Positions 1 through 10,345 of a stretch of 40,850 nucleotides of DNA are shown one piece after another (the first letter of the stretch is position 1; every line of letters begins with the position of its first letter). Under the pieces are notes generated by a model, which saw only the letters and a program-made list of their open reading frames with translations, had not been told where the DNA came from and did no database searches. The stretch is from contig JAIXSA010000029.1 in NCBI GenBank assembly GCA_027484915.1, positions 1 through 40,850 of the forward strand. Direction: 5' to 3'. This DNA is from Paracoccaceae bacterium. GTDB lineage: Bacteria > Pseudomonadota > Alphaproteobacteria > Rhodobacterales > Rhodobacteraceae. The translations under genes and the position numbers were made by a program.

Positions 1-575
1 CGGGTCATCTTCACCCGCTCCTCACGCGCGGCGTCTTCGGCTGGGATCGGGGCGCGGGGGACGGAGACCGGGGCGGGGGCTGCGGCGGGGGCGGGGGCCG
101 GGGTGGCGACGGCCTTGGCCACGTCTTCCTTCATGATCCGGCCATCGCGGCCCGAGCCCTTGACGGCGTCAGCGGAAAGCCCGGCCTCGGCCAGCGCCTT
201 CTTGGCCGAGGGAGCGTTTTCCACGTCGGCGCGGGCGGTCACTTCCTCATGACCCGCTCCAGGGGAGCCGATCTTTGCGGCGGCCTCGATCTTCGGGTCT
301 TCGGTCACCGGCTTTTGCTCTGCGGCCTTTGGGGCGGCAGCGCCTTCGGTCACGATGGCGAGGCGGGCGTTGGCGGCGACCGTGGTGCCTTCCGGCGCGA
401 TGATCTCGGCCAACACGCCGGTCACCGGGGAGGGGACTTCGACCGAGACCTTGTCTGTCTCAAGCTCGCACAGCATTTCGTCCTGCTTCACCGCGTCGCC
501 GGGTTTCTTGAACCAGGTCGATACGGTGGCCTCGGACACGGATTCGCCAAGGGCGGGGACCATCACGTCAGTCAT
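1..575 (-). CDS. odhB: 2-oxoglutarate dehydrogenase E2 (dihydrolipoyl succinyltransferase), N-terminal part
   Basis: The gene runs off the left edge; about 191 N-terminal residues are visible. The protein starts MTDVMVPALGESVSEATVST and carries a lipoyl domain with the lipoylated lysine at residue 42 in the motif ELETDKVSVEV. A Pro/Ala-rich linker follows, then a peripheral-subunit-binding domain (PSAKKALAEAG, then SGRDGRIMKEDV). The catalytic domain lies outside the window. E2 transfers the succinyl group from E1 to CoA in the cytoplasmic 2-oxoglutarate dehydrogenase complex. It starts 22 bp downstream of sucA on the same strand, which supports joint transcription and the assignment to the 2-oxoglutarate rather than the pyruvate complex. 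The symbol sucB is equally used. Confidence 0.95.
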   Translation of the reverse strand, partial: MTDVMVPALGESVSEATVSTWFKKPGDAVKQDEMLCELETDKVSVEVPSPVTGVLAEIIAPEGTTVAANARLAIVTEGAAAPKAAEQKPVTEDPKIEAAAKIGSPGAGHEEVTARADVENAPSAKKALAEAGLSADAVKGSGRDGRIMKEDVAKAVATPAPAPAAAPAPVSVPRAPIPAEDAAREERVKMT

Positions 576-597
576 TTGAATTCTCCGGTCTTCGAGG

Positions 598-3567
598 TCA
601 GTTCAGGCCCAGGGCCTGGGCGACGAGTTGTTGCTGTTCGTACTTGTGGCGGGAGGCGAGGCCCGTGGCGGGCGACGCGCTGGCCTTGCGGCCGGCATAG
701 GACATCCGGGTCGACGTGCCGCGGATCTTGGTCAGGATCGTCTCGATCTCGGGCTCGATGAAGGACCAGGCGCCCTGGTTCTTCGGCTCTTCCTGGCACC
801 AGACGAAGTCGGCCTTCGGGAAGCGGCTAAGCTCTTGCGTGAGCGAGATCGTCGGCACGGGGTAGAGCTGTTCGATGCGGAGGAGGTAAGTGTCCTCCAT
901 CCCCTGCGCGTCGCGTTCGGCCAGAAGGTCGTAGTAGACCTTGCCCGAGCAGAGGACGACGCGCTTGATCTTTTCGTCGGCCTTGAGCTTCTGCGTCGAG
1001 TTGCCCTTCTGCGCGTCATCCCAGAGGACGCGGTGGAAGGTGGAGCCGTCGGTGAAGTCTTCCGTGCGGGAGATCGCCATCGGGTGCCGCAGAAGCGACT
1101 TCGGCGTCATCAGGACAAGCGGCTTGCGGTAGGTGCGGTGCAGCTGGCGGCGCAGGATGTGGAAGTAGTTGGCCGGGGTGGTGCAGTTGGCGACGATCCA
1201 GTTGTCCTCGGCGCTAAGCTGCAGGAAACGTTCCAGGCGGGCGGAGGAGTGTTCCGGCCCCTGGCCTTCGTAGCCGTGGGGCAGGAGCATCACGAGGCCC
1301 GACATCCGCAGCCATTTGGATTCGCCCGAGTTGATGAACTGGTCGATCATGATCTGCGCGCCGTTGGCGAAGTCGCCGAACTGGGCTTCCCAGATGGTGA
1401 GCGCGTTCGGTTCGGACAGCGAGTACCCGTATTCGAAGCCGAGGACGGCGTATTCCGAGAGCATCGAGTCGATGACCTCATACCGCGCCTGGCCGGGGCG
1501 GATGTGGTTCAGGGGGTAGTGGCGTTCCTCGGTCGTCTGGTCGACCCAGCCGGAGTGGCGCTGGCTGAAGGTGCCGCGGGTGCAGTCCTGGCCGGACAGG
1601 CGGACCGGGAAGCCTTCGATCTGAAGGGAGCCGAAGGCGAGGGCCTCGGCCGTGGCCCAGTCGAAGCCTTGACCTTTTGCAAACATTTCCCGCTTGGCGT
1701 CCAGCTGGCGGGCCACAGTCTTGTGCATATCGAACCCGTCGGGCACGCGGGTCAGGGCGGCGCCGACCTCGGCCAGGGTGTCGGCCTTGATCCAGGTTTC
1801 GCCGCGCTGGTAGTTGTTCAGGTCCTTGGTCTGCAGGTTCTTCCAGCGACCATCCAGCCAGTCGGCCTTGTTCGGCAGGAAGGCCTTCCCGGCCTCGAAC
1901 TCTTCGTTCAGGCGGGCCTGGAAGGCGGCCTTCATGTCCTCGATTTCGCCTTCGGGGATCAGGCCGTCTTTCACCAGTCGCTCGGTGTAAAGCTGGAGCG
2001 TGGTCTTCTGCTTGCGGATGCGGTTGTACATCGCCGGGTTGGTGAACATCGGCTCATCGCCTTCGTTGTGACCGAAGCGGCGGTAGCAGAAGATGTCGAT
2101 GACCACGTCCTTGTGGAACTTCTGGCGGAACTCGGTGGCGACCTTGGCGGCGTGGACCACGGCCTCGGGGTCGTCGCCGTTGACGTGGAAGATCGGGGCT
2201 TCGACCATCAGCGCGATGTCCGTGGGATACGGCGAGGTGCGACTGAAGGCCGGGGCGGTGGTGAAGCCGATCTGGTTGTTGACGATGATGTGGATGCAGC
2301 CGCCGGTGCGGTGGCCCTTGATGCCCGAAAGCTGGAGGCATTCGGCCACGACGCCTTGGCCGGCAAAGGCCGCGTCGCCGTGCAACAGGATCGGCAGGAC
2401 GGCGGTGCGGTCGGCGGTATCGTTCAGCTGGTCCTGCTTGGCGCGGACCTTGCCAAGGACGACCGGGTTCACGGCCTCGAGGTGCGACGGGTTCGCGGTC
2501 AGCGACAGGTGGACCTTGTTGCCGTCGAACTCCCGGTCAGAGGACGCGCCGAGGTGGTATTTCACGTCGCCAGAGCCATCCACATCCTCGGGCTTGTAGG
2601 AGCCGCCCTGGAATTCGTGGAAGATCGCGCGGTAGGGCTTCATCATCACGTTGGCGAGGACCGAGAGGCGGCCGCGGTGGGGCATCCCGATAATCACGTC
2701 CTTGACCCCAAGCGCGCCGCCGCGCTTGATGATCTGCTCCATCGCCGGGATCAGGGCTTCGCCGCCATCCAGGCCAAAACGCTTGGTGCCCATGTATTTG
2801 ACATGGAGGAATTTCTCGTAGCCCTCGGCCTCGACAAGCTTGTTGAGGATCGCCTTGCGGCCTTCGCGGGTGAACTGGATTTCCTTGCCGTAGCCTTCGA
2901 TCCGTTCCTTCAGCCAGCCGGCCTGCTCGGGGTCGGAGATGTGCATGTATTGCAGCGCGAAGGTGCCGCAGTAGGTGCGCTTGAGGATGTCGATGATCTG
3001 GCGCATCGAGGCGTGGGTCAGGCCCAGCACGTTGTCGATGAAGATCGGGCGGTCGAGATCGGCCTCGGCGAACCCGTAGGAGGCGGGGTCAAGCTCGGGC
3101 TGGTTGCCGCGTTCGGACATGCCCAGGGGGTCAAGGTCGGCGGCGAGGTGGCCGCGGATGCGGTAGGCGCGGATGATCATCAGGGCGCGGATGGAATCGA
3201 GGACGGCGCGCTGGATCTGCTCTTCGGTGAGCTGGACCCCGGCCTCGGCGGCCTTGGCGGCGATCTTCTGGCCTGCGGCTTTGGCTTCTTTGGCGGGCGG
3301 GGGTGCAGCCCATTCGCCGGTGAGGGCAGCGGTGAGGTCGTCGGCGGGGGTCGGCGGCCAGTCGGCGCGGGCCCAGGAGGGGCCTTGGGCCGCGCGCTTG
3401 GTGTCAACCTCGCTGTCGCCGAGGGACTGGAAGAAGGCGGCCCATTGCGGGTCGACCGACGCGGGGTCGGCAGCGTGGCGAGCGGCCAGTTGGTCGACGT
3501 AGTCGGCATTGGCCCCGTCAAGGAAGGACGAGGCGGCGAAGGCGGCGGTGGGGGATTGGTCGGTCAT
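598..3567 (-). CDS. sucA: 2-oxoglutarate dehydrogenase E1 component
   Basis: This 989-residue protein has the usual length of a thiamine-diphosphate-dependent 2-oxoglutarate dehydrogenase E1. It decarboxylates 2-oxoglutarate and passes the succinyl group to the lipoyl arm of E2. The N-terminus (SSFLDGANADYVDQL) is the E2-binding segment seen in SucA proteins. The core has the expected blocks: GMPHRGRLSVLANV near residue 295, HGDAAFAGQGVV near 395, NNQIGFTT, then the transketolase-like C-terminal half with LPHGYEGQGPEHSSAR. A linker near residues 88-110 is rich in Ala, Lys and Pro. AAGGAAA just upstream can serve as ribosome binding site. It lies 64 bp after sucD, and odhB follows after 22 bp. 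Confidence 0.98.
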   Translation of the reverse strand: MTDQSPTAAFAASSFLDGANADYVDQLAARHAADPASVDPQWAAFFQSLGDSEVDTKRAAQGPSWARADWPPTPADDLTAALTGEWAAPPPAKEAKAAGQKIAAKAAEAGVQLTEEQIQRAVLDSIRALMIIRAYRIRGHLAADLDPLGMSERGNQPELDPASYGFAEADLDRPIFIDNVLGLTHASMRQIIDILKRTYCGTFALQYMHISDPEQAGWLKERIEGYGKEIQFTREGRKAILNKLVEAEGYEKFLHVKYMGTKRFGLDGGEALIPAMEQIIKRGGALGVKDVIIGMPHRGRLSVLANVMMKPYRAIFHEFQGGSYKPEDVDGSGDVKYHLGASSDREFDGNKVHLSLTANPSHLEAVNPVVLGKVRAKQDQLNDTADRTAVLPILLHGDAAFAGQGVVAECLQLSGIKGHRTGGCIHIIVNNQIGFTTAPAFSRTSPYPTDIALMVEAPIFHVNGDDPEAVVHAAKVATEFRQKFHKDVVIDIFCYRRFGHNEGDEPMFTNPAMYNRIRKQKTTLQLYTERLVKDGLIPEGEIEDMKAAFQARLNEEFEAGKAFLPNKADWLDGRWKNLQTKDLNNYQRGETWIKADTLAEVGAALTRVPDGFDMHKTVARQLDAKREMFAKGQGFDWATAEALAFGSLQIEGFPVRLSGQDCTRGTFSQRHSGWVDQTTEERHYPLNHIRPGQARYEVIDSMLSEYAVLGFEYGYSLSEPNALTIWEAQFGDFANGAQIMIDQFINSGESKWLRMSGLVMLLPHGYEGQGPEHSSARLERFLQLSAEDNWIVANCTTPANYFHILRRQLHRTYRKPLVLMTPKSLLRHPMAISRTEDFTDGSTFHRVLWDDAQKGNSTQKLKADEKIKRVVLCSGKVYYDLLAERDAQGMEDTYLLRIEQLYPVPTISLTQELSRFPKADFVWCQEEPKNQGAWSFIEPEIETILTKIRGTSTRMSYAGRKASASPATGLASRHKYEQQQLVAQALGLN

Positions 3568-3584
3568 GTCGCGTTTCCTTGTGG

Positions 3585-3631
3585 GGCGGGGCGTCCCCCG
3601 CCGGAAAAAGAGAGTCGGGGTGAACCCCGAC
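3585..3631 (-). terminator. Two hairpins between sucD and sucA, possible attenuator
   Basis: Read on the minus strand, the sucD stop codon is followed at once by a stem of 7 bp with a 4-nt loop (3614-3631, GTCGGGG paired with CCCCGAC). A pyrimidine tract with five T follows, then a second 7-bp stem with a 4-nt loop (3585-3602, GGCGGGG paired with CCCCGCC). The first stem plus T-run has the form of an intrinsic terminator, but it lies inside an operon whose next gene sucA needs read-through. It may be a partial terminator that sets the SucCD to SucA ratio, or an mRNA-stabilising element. The structure is visible; the role is inferred. Confidence 0.55.
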
Positions 3632-4516
3632 CTACGCCTTGATTGCTTTGAGGACGGCTTCGCCCAGGCCCGCCGGGCTGTCGGCGACCACGATCCCGGC
3701 GCGTTTCATCGCCTCGATCTTGGATCCTGCGTCGCCCTTGCCGCCCGCGACGATGGCCCCGGCGTGGCCCATGCGGCGGCCGGGGGGTGCGGTGCGGCCG
3801 GCGATGAAACCGGCGGTGGGCTTCCAGCGGCCGCGCTTTTTCTCGTCGGCGAGGAACTGGGCGGCGTCTTCTTCGGCGGCCCCCCCGATCTCGCCGATCA
3901 TGATGATCGAGTGGGTGTCGGGGTCGGCGAGGAACATCTCGAGCACGTCGATATGCTCGGTCCCTTTGATCGGGTCGCCGCCGATGCCCACGGCGGTGGA
4001 TTGGCCGAGGCCCACGTCGGTGGTCTGCTTCACGGCCTCATAGGTAAGGGTGCCGGAGCGGGAGACGACGCCCACGGAGCCCTTGGAGAAGATGCTGCCC
4101 GGCATGATGCCGATCTTGCATTCGCCGGGGGTCAGGACGCCGGGGCAGTTCGGGCCGATCAGGCGGGACTTCGAATTGATGAGGGCGCGCTTCACTTTCA
4201 TCATGTCGAGGACCGGGATGCCTTCGGTGATGCAGACGATCAGCGGGATCTCGGCGTCGATGGCTTCGAGGATCGAGTCGGCGGCGAAGGGCGGGGGGAC
4301 GTAGATCGCGGTGGCATTGGCTTTGGTCTGCGCCATGGCGTCATGCACGCTGTCAAAGACGGGCAGACCAAGGTGTTCGGTCCCGCCCTTGCCGGGGGTC
4401 ACGCCGCCGACCATCTGCGTCCCGTAGGCGATGGCCTGTTCCGAGTGGAAGGTGCCCTGCGAGCCGGTGAAGCCCTGGCAGATCACTTTGGTCGCTTTGT
4501 TGACGAGGACGGACAT
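3632..4516 (-). CDS. sucD: Succinate-CoA ligase (ADP/GDP-forming) alpha subunit
   Basis: This 294-residue protein is the alpha subunit of succinyl-CoA synthetase, which makes succinate, CoA and a nucleoside triphosphate from succinyl-CoA. The N-terminal Rossmann domain binds CoA ([15 protein letters not shown]). The active-site histidine that is phosphorylated in this family is His251 in [11 protein letters not shown]. The start at [10 protein letters not shown] was chosen because homologues begin there and AAGGA lies about 7 nt upstream. The frame stays open further upstream, but that part runs into the glycosyltransferase gene and has no homologous character. It is separated from its partner sucC by a glycosyltransferase gene, which is unusual for these normally adjacent subunits. 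Confidence 0.97.
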   Translation of the reverse strand: MSVLVNKATKVICQGFTGSQGTFHSEQAIAYGTQMVGGVTPGKGGTEHLGLPVFDSVHDAMAQTKANATAIYVPPPFAADSILEAIDAEIPLIVCITEGIPVLDMMKVKRALINSKSRLIGPNCPGVLTPGECKIGIMPGSIFSKGSVGVVSRSGTLTYEAVKQTTDVGLGQSTAVGIGGDPIKGTEHIDVLEMFLADPDTHSIIMIGEIGGAAEEDAAQFLADEKKRGRWKPTAGFIAGRTAPPGRRMGHAGAIVAGGKGDAGSKIEAMKRAGIVVADSPAGLGEAVLKAIKA

Positions 4517-4538
4517 GGGGCTTTCCTTGTGACGGTCT

Positions 4539-5567
4539 TCAGATGGGGGAGGCGGGCGAGCCGCCGCTGGGCGTCTGTCCGACGTGGAAGGTCGGGTTGC
4601 GCCGCAGCTTGTTGCGCAGGATGTAGGCAAGGTTCAGCGTGCTGCCGATCAGGCCAAGCGGCAGGCCGCGCAGGGAGGGGCGGCGGGGGAAAAGGCGCGC
4701 CATCAGGCGCGACAGGGGGCCATCCTGGGCCAGCCAGGCGGTCTGGTCGGCGGGAAGGTCGGCGCGGAGGGTCTTGGCCCAGTGCCGGTGCAGGCTGAGC
4801 TGGCTTTGCAGGGACTTCGCGTCCGCCGATCCCGGGGCATAGCGCCATGTCTTTCGGCCCTGCGCATGGACAAAGCGCGGCTCGCCGTTGGTCAGCGTGG
4901 CGACGCGCTGGAAGAAGCCGAAGTCGCCGGGCAGCATGTCATGGGCGATGTCGCGCCCGGTCCGCAGGGCGGCAACGGGGACTTGGCCGAATTCCTCGGA
5001 CCCGAGGAGGCCGCCAAGCACATCCTGGTCGCCGACGATGAAGCGGCGGTCGGCGGTCTGGTAGAGGTCGGAGCGCAGGAAGGACTTCCAGCGGTCGAGG
5101 AGGCCCGTGTGCCGGGCGGTGACGCTGACGACGCAGGAGTTGACGGAATAGCCGAGCTCCCGCGCGATGCGGCGGCCGATGGAGATCGTGCGGCCGCCAG
5201 TCCCGGCAAAGCGGCTGCGGAAGCCTTCCTGCGCAACGAGGACGGTGTCGTCTGAGAGGCCGTGGAAGAAGGGCGCGGGATCGGCGGTCAGCATCAGGTC
5301 GGCGTCAAGCCAAGTGATCCGGGGAAGGCCGCGGGCCAGCATCTGTTCCAAGAGGTAGGGCTTGATGTTCCAGAACGTGTCCTCGGCCCAGAGGTCGCGG
5401 TGGAGGACGACGTTCGGCTGGCGGCTCAGCCAGTCCAGCGCCCTTTCCCCAAGGTCACGGGCGGGGATGTGCAGACGGGACCCCGGCGAGACGCGATAGA
5501 GGCTGACTGCCAGCAGCATGAGCGCTGGCAGGTCCTGTTCGCGATCCTCGAATGTCAGGAAGTCCAT
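4539..5567 (-). CDS. GT-A-type glycosyltransferase-like protein inserted between sucC and sucD
   Basis: The 342-residue protein has no signal peptide and starts [20 protein letters not shown]. The segment [10 protein letters not shown] (Asp88 and Asp90) is the DxD motif of metal-dependent nucleotide-sugar transferases. A GDQDVLGG segment follows further on, as in proteins of the glycosyltransferase family 8 or capsule type. The last 70 residues are basic and may touch the membrane. Sugar donor and acceptor cannot be told. The gene fits tightly between sucC (20 bp gap) and sucD (22 bp gap), so it is almost certainly transcribed with them. Its base composition matches the neighbours. The fold assignment is fairly safe; the precise family is not. 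Confidence 0.72.
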   Translation of the reverse strand: MDFLTFEDREQDLPALMLLAVSLYRVSPGSRLHIPARDLGERALDWLSRQPNVVLHRDLWAEDTFWNIKPYLLEQMLARGLPRITWLDADLMLTADPAPFFHGLSDDTVLVAQEGFRSRFAGTGGRTISIGRRIARELGYSVNSCVVSVTARHTGLLDRWKSFLRSDLYQTADRRFIVGDQDVLGGLLGSEEFGQVPVAALRTGRDIAHDMLPGDFGFFQRVATLTNGEPRFVHAQGRKTWRYAPGSADAKSLQSQLSLHRHWAKTLRADLPADQTAWLAQDGPLSRLMARLFPRRPSLRGLPLGLIGSTLNLAYILRNKLRRNPTFHVGQTPSGGSPASPI

Positions 5568-5587
5568 CTTTGTGCCCGCGCGCCCCG

Positions 5588-6781
<1,194 letters not shown>

Positions 6782-6892
6782 GGGGCGCCCCTTCAACGGC
6801 CGGGATTGGTCAGCGGCGTTTTGGCACGGGTTGGGTCCCAGTCCAAACAGCAAATGCCTGAAATACGCTGGAAATGCCCGGAAAGTGACAAA

Positions 6893-6944
6893 TGTGATCA
6901 CAGCATGGAAAAGTGTGATCACACGATGGAAAATCGTGATCACA
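6893..6944. promoter_or_regulatory. Three operator-like palindromes at 21-bp spacing before sucC
   Basis: TGTGATCACA occurs perfectly at 6893-6902 and 6914-6923, and with one mismatch (CGTGATCACA) at 6935-6944. The starts are exactly 21 bp apart, two helical turns, so all three would face the same side of the DNA. The bases between also resemble each other (GCATGGAA, CGATGGAA). The array lies about 110-165 bp from the sucC start and 105-160 bp from the divergent aminotransferase start. The same motif with the same spacing precedes sdhC. GntR-family regulators often bind such short palindromes. AkgR, a GntR-family activator of TCA genes in R. sphaeroides, is a good candidate, but its exact site was not checked here. 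Confidence 0.8.
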
Positions 6945-7049
6945 TGGTGGCGGTAACGCCAGATGCGGGGGCGACTCACCCCTTCGGTGGTCAGATTGAC
7001 AAGGTTTGGCGGGATTGCGAAGGCTGTTCGGCAGGAAGAGGAGAGTGCC

Positions 7050-8375
7050 ATGCCGCGCCCAAGTGCGAATGATATCACGCAAGATGTGCTGCCGAAGATC
7101 AGCCATGGACGGGGGGTCTATCTGTGGGATGTGGCGGGCAAGCAGTACATCGACGGGTCGGGCGGGCCGGCGGTGTTTTCGGTGGGCCACGGAGATCCCC
7201 GGGTGAATGAGGCGGTGGCGAAGCAGATGGAGAAGGTGGCTTACGGCTACAGGTATCTGTTCTCGTCCGACCCTCTGGAGGAGATGTCGGCTATGCTGCG
7301 CGAGGCCACGGGGCTGGCGGACATGGTCTACACGACGAGCGGTTCCGAGGCGGTGGAAAGCGCGGTGAAGATCGCGTTGCAGTATCACTATGACCGGGGT
7401 GATCCGAAGCGGGTGAAGTTCATCGCGCGGAAGCGGTCCTGGCATGGCAACACGCTGATGGCGACGGCGCTGTCGGGGTTCGAGGACCGGCAGCGGGCCT
7501 TTGCGGGGGCCTTGCCGGTGGTGGGCCGGGTGAGTGCGGCGAATGCGTATAGGCTGCCCGAGGGCGTGAGCCGCGAGGGACTGGTCGCGCATCTGGCGGC
7601 GGAGCTGGAGGCGGAGATTGTCCGGCTGGGGCCGGATACGGTGGCGGCGTTCATCTTCGAACCGGTGGTGGGTGCGGCGGGCGGGGCTTTGCCTGCTCCG
7701 GAAGGCTATGCCAAGGCCGTGGCCGAAGTCTGCCGTCGGCACGGGGTGTTGGTAATCTGCGACGAGGTGATGTGCGGGTCGGGGCGGACCGGGGTGTGGC
7801 GCGCCTCCGAGGAGGACGGGATCACGGCGGACATCATCACCGTGGCGAAGTCGCTGTCGGGGGGTTACCTGCCCCTGGGCGCGGCGGTCTACACGAAGGA
7901 GATCGCCGAGGTGATGGCGGCGGGACACGGGGGTCCGCTGACCGGGCATACCTATACCGGGCATACGGCCTGCCTTGCGGCGGGCGTTGCGGTGCAGAAG
8001 ATCGTTCAGGAAGAGGGTCTGCTCGCCCGCATCCGCGACAAGGGGCCGCGCTGGCGGTCGGACCTGCGGGCGCGGATGGCGCACCTGCCGCAGATCGGCG
8101 ACGTGCGGGGCCGGGGGTGCTTCATTGGCGTGGAGCTGGTGGCGGACCCGGAGACGAAGGCCCCATTTGACGCCGCACTGGGGGTGAACGGGCGCATCCG
8201 GGCGGAAGGGTTGCGGCGGGGGCTGATCTGCTATCCCTCGGGCGGGCATGTGGACGGGGCGGCGGGGGACACGGTGATCCTCGCGCCGCCGTTCAATGCG
8301 ACGGACGGGGAGCTGGACGAGATCGCGGACAAGCTGGTGGCGACGGTCGAGACGGTGCTGAACGGCTTGGGCTAG
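7050..8375 (+). CDS. Class III pyridoxal-phosphate aminotransferase
   Basis: This 441-residue protein belongs to the class III (omega/acetylornithine type) aminotransferases, cytoplasmic PLP enzymes that move amino groups from amines or omega-amino acids to keto acids. Visible marks are the phosphate-binding [40 protein letters not shown], the cofactor-binding Asp238 in [14 protein letters not shown], and the Schiff-base Lys267 in [16 protein letters not shown]. The ATG at 7050 is preceded by GGAAGAGGAGA and begins the homologous part. The substrate cannot be told. The gene is divergent from sucC and shares its control region, so it may follow the same regulator. A set of hairpins lies right behind it. 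Confidence 0.9.
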   Translation: MPRPSANDITQDVLPKISHGRGVYLWDVAGKQYIDGSGGPAVFSVGHGDPRVNEAVAKQMEKVAYGYRYLFSSDPLEEMSAMLREATGLADMVYTTSGSEAVESAVKIALQYHYDRGDPKRVKFIARKRSWHGNTLMATALSGFEDRQRAFAGALPVVGRVSAANAYRLPEGVSREGLVAHLAAELEAEIVRLGPDTVAAFIFEPVVGAAGGALPAPEGYAKAVAEVCRRHGVLVICDEVMCGSGRTGVWRASEEDGITADIITVAKSLSGGYLPLGAAVYTKEIAEVMAAGHGGPLTGHTYTGHTACLAAGVAVQKIVQEEGLLARIRDKGPRWRSDLRARMAHLPQIGDVRGRGCFIGVELVADPETKAPFDAALGVNGRIRAEGLRRGLICYPSGGHVDGAAGDTVILAPPFNATDGELDEIADKLVATVETVLNGLG

Positions 8376-8378
8376 GCG

Positions 8379-8447
8379 CCGGAGTTATCGAAAACTCCGG
8401 ACCGGAGCCTTTGAAGGCTCCGGTGCGATTTCTTCGAAGAAATCGCA
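8379..8447. terminator. Three consecutive hairpins between convergent genes
   Basis: Three inverted repeats follow each other within 70 bp. 8379-8400 has 8-bp arms (CCGGAGTT/AACTCCGG). 8402-8423 has 8-bp arms (CCGGAGCC/GGCTCCGG). 8424-8447 is a perfect 24-nt palindrome built on GATTTCTTCGAAGAAATC. They lie between the stop codons of the aminotransferase and the convergent exported protein and probably end transcription in both directions. A close relative of the third palindrome is found at 26604-26625, so this is a dispersed element rather than a one-off. Confidence 0.7.
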
Positions 8448-8453
8448 GTCCGG

Positions 8454-9635
8454 TCAGTTCAGGAACACCGCGAACAGCATCGCGTCGCCCTGGACGATGT
8501 CCTCGAAATCGCGCCAGGCCTGGCCGGACATCTGTGGGCCTTTCTCGGCGTAGGGCAGGAGGCCCTCGCCCTGGATCCAGGTCACAAGGTCGACGGCTGG
8601 CGGGTTTTCAAAAGCCTTCTTCAGGTTGATCCCGGCTTCGGCCCCGAAGCGCCAATGCGGGATGAGGAGTTCCCCTTTCAGCGCCTTCTCGGCGTCGGAA
8701 AGGACGGCCTGCCAGCGGTCTCCGGTGCCGGGGGGCATCATCAGGCCGAGGCCGGAGACCTGGGCGTCGTTCGGAACCCATTCACCGGTGTTGTCCGTCT
8801 CTAGCGCGACGAGGGACCAGAAGCGCCGGTTTTCCTCGATCATCGACAGGAAGTGGCCGTAGGCGTCCTGGGCAAGGGCCTTGTCGGGGGTTTTCGACAG
8901 CGCGATCAGGACCATAGCTGCGCGGTCGACCTGGCGGCCGAACATCATGTCCATCGCGTTGTTGGGGGGCGTGGTGCCCCAGAGCGCGTAGATCTGTTTC
9001 GACGAATCGATCACCCGCTGGATCGCGGGTTCCGGGTCGTAGGCGAGCGCGGTGGAGGCGAAGCCCGAAAGGAAATGGGTGTAGGCCGACAGCCAGGCGG
9101 CGTCGGCGGTGTCGAAGGTGATGACGGGGTCTTCCACGGCGACGCCCATGCCGCGGCCGCCGCCAAGCGCCATGCCGGTGACTTCGGCCAGGTCTTCTCC
9201 AGCATCGCGGGTGCCGTTGGCGTTGATGTCGAACCAGAGGTCGGCGACGCGGATGGGGAGGGAGAAGGGCTTGTCGCCAAGCTGGGTCAGGGCCGCGCGA
9301 GAGGCGTCCATGTCGGCGTCGAGGTTGCGGATCAGCGCGGTGAAGTCGGCGGCTTGGAAGGGGATGGCGTTCGGGTTTTCCGGGATGGGGAGGCGGAGGA
9401 TGGGAAGCTCGGACCAGTCGGCTTTAACACCGGTCTTCCAGCGCAGTTGCAAGGCCTGTTCGACACCGCCGAGGAAGTGGAGGCCGGCGAGGGCGAAGAG
9501 GTCCTCGTTGGTGGGGGCGGTGAGGGCGGCGAGGCGCGTTTCGGTCGCCTTCAGCCCGGTGCGGGCGATTTCCTGGGAGATGGTCTCGGCAGCGGCGGGG
9601 GTGGAGAGGAGCAGGGCGAGGGCGAGGGTGCGCAT
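8454..9635 (-). CDS. Exported protein of unknown function
   Basis: The 393-residue protein begins with a clear signal peptide (MRTLALALLLSTPAAAE, cleavage expected after Ala16), so it is probably periplasmic. It is mostly helical in character. One segment, FDINANGTRDAGED, near residues 160-173, looks like an EF-hand-type calcium-binding loop, and WIQGEGLLPY lies near the C-terminus. No enzyme motif was recognised. GGAGG sits 6 nt before the ATG. It looks like a conserved Rhodobacterales hypothetical protein. It is convergent with the aminotransferase and its end lies against the hairpin cluster. Confidence 0.75.
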   Translation of the reverse strand: MRTLALALLLSTPAAAETISQEIARTGLKATETRLAALTAPTNEDLFALAGLHFLGGVEQALQLRWKTGVKADWSELPILRLPIPENPNAIPFQAADFTALIRNLDADMDASRAALTQLGDKPFSLPIRVADLWFDINANGTRDAGEDLAEVTGMALGGGRGMGVAVEDPVITFDTADAAWLSAYTHFLSGFASTALAYDPEPAIQRVIDSSKQIYALWGTTPPNNAMDMMFGRQVDRAAMVLIALSKTPDKALAQDAYGHFLSMIEENRRFWSLVALETDNTGEWVPNDAQVSGLGLMMPPGTGDRWQAVLSDAEKALKGELLIPHWRFGAEAGINLKKAFENPPAVDLVTWIQGEGLLPYAEKGPQMSGQAWRDFEDIVQGDAMLFAVFLN

Positions 9636-9698
9636 GGGGGCCTCCTATGTTCAGGAGAGTGTGAGGGGGCGCACGGAGCGGCGCAAGTCTGGAAGCCC

Positions 9699-10292
9699 TC
9701 AGGTGGCCGACCAGAGCACCTGTCCGCGGGGGAGGAGCGTGGGGAGGCGGGTGGGGGTGAAGCCTGCGTTGCGGACGGTGGCTTCGACCTGGGCCTCGGG
9801 GAGGTGATAGGGCGGGCGGTCGGGGTGGGTGACGACGCCGTCGGGTTGGCGGGTGGAGGTGGGGCTGTCCGAGAGGAAGACGGTGAAAAGGGTGGCGCGG
9901 AGGTTGGGGAAGCGGCGGAGGTTCGTGAGGGCGGTCACAAGGTCGGCGTGGGGGAGGTGGGTGAAGACGCCGAAGGCGATGGCCAGCGTGATGGTGTCGG
10001 GGATGCCGGGGAAGGTGAAGATGGTGTCCTCGACAAGGTGGTCTTCGGGGAGGCGCGCGGGGTCGGGGAGTTCGGTGAGGCGGCCATGCCGCATCAGGGC
10101 GAGGGAGGCGTCGGTGCCCCAGTAATGGCCGGGTTCGAGGTAGGGGACAGCCTTGTGGCCGAGGCGGAGCGCGCCGCAGCCGATGTCGAAGAGGTGGTCT
10201 TCGGGTGTCATTCCCGCAGCCGTCAGGGCGGCCATCTGGACGCGGGCTGTCTCGTCCCAGCGGCCGCCGACGATGTCGCGGTGGCGGCCCAT
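9699..10292 (-). CDS. Class I SAM-dependent methyltransferase
   Basis: The protein shows a Rossmann-type methyltransferase core: the SAM-binding loop HLFDIGCGALRLG, then YWGTDASLALM, then LAIAFGVFTHLPHADLVTALTNL. Substrate unknown. The ATG at 10292 gives 197 residues. The reading frame and apparent homology (SPYLAPGFYDEAI) continue upstream to the stop codon of the small gene at 10346, where CTG overlaps TGA as CTGA. Translation may therefore start there by coupling and add 19 residues. No ATG, GTG or TTG is available between the two. It follows the 56-residue gene directly and the two probably form a unit. Confidence 0.75.
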   Translation of the reverse strand: MGRHRDIVGGRWDETARVQMAALTAAGMTPEDHLFDIGCGALRLGHKAVPYLEPGHYWGTDASLALMRHGRLTELPDPARLPEDHLVEDTIFTFPGIPDTITLAIAFGVFTHLPHADLVTALTNLRRFPNLRATLFTVFLSDSPTSTRQPDGVVTHPDRPPYHLPEAQVEATVRNAGFTPTRLPTLLPRGQVLWSAT

Positions 10293-10345
10293 GGCGATGG
10301 CTTCGTCATAGAAGCCGGGTGCGAGGTAGGGGGACGGGAGGCGCT

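Noticed and set aside
628-3642. Very long open frame (1004 codons) on the plus strand opposite sucA
   Set aside because: It is the antisense shadow of a strongly GC3-biased gene. Its translation has no recognisable domain and is rich in Gly, Val, Asp and Leu as expected from reversed codons.
6782-7078. Upstream extension of sucC by about 99 codons
   Set aside because: It covers the operator array and has no SucC homology; SucC proteins begin at [10 protein letters not shown].
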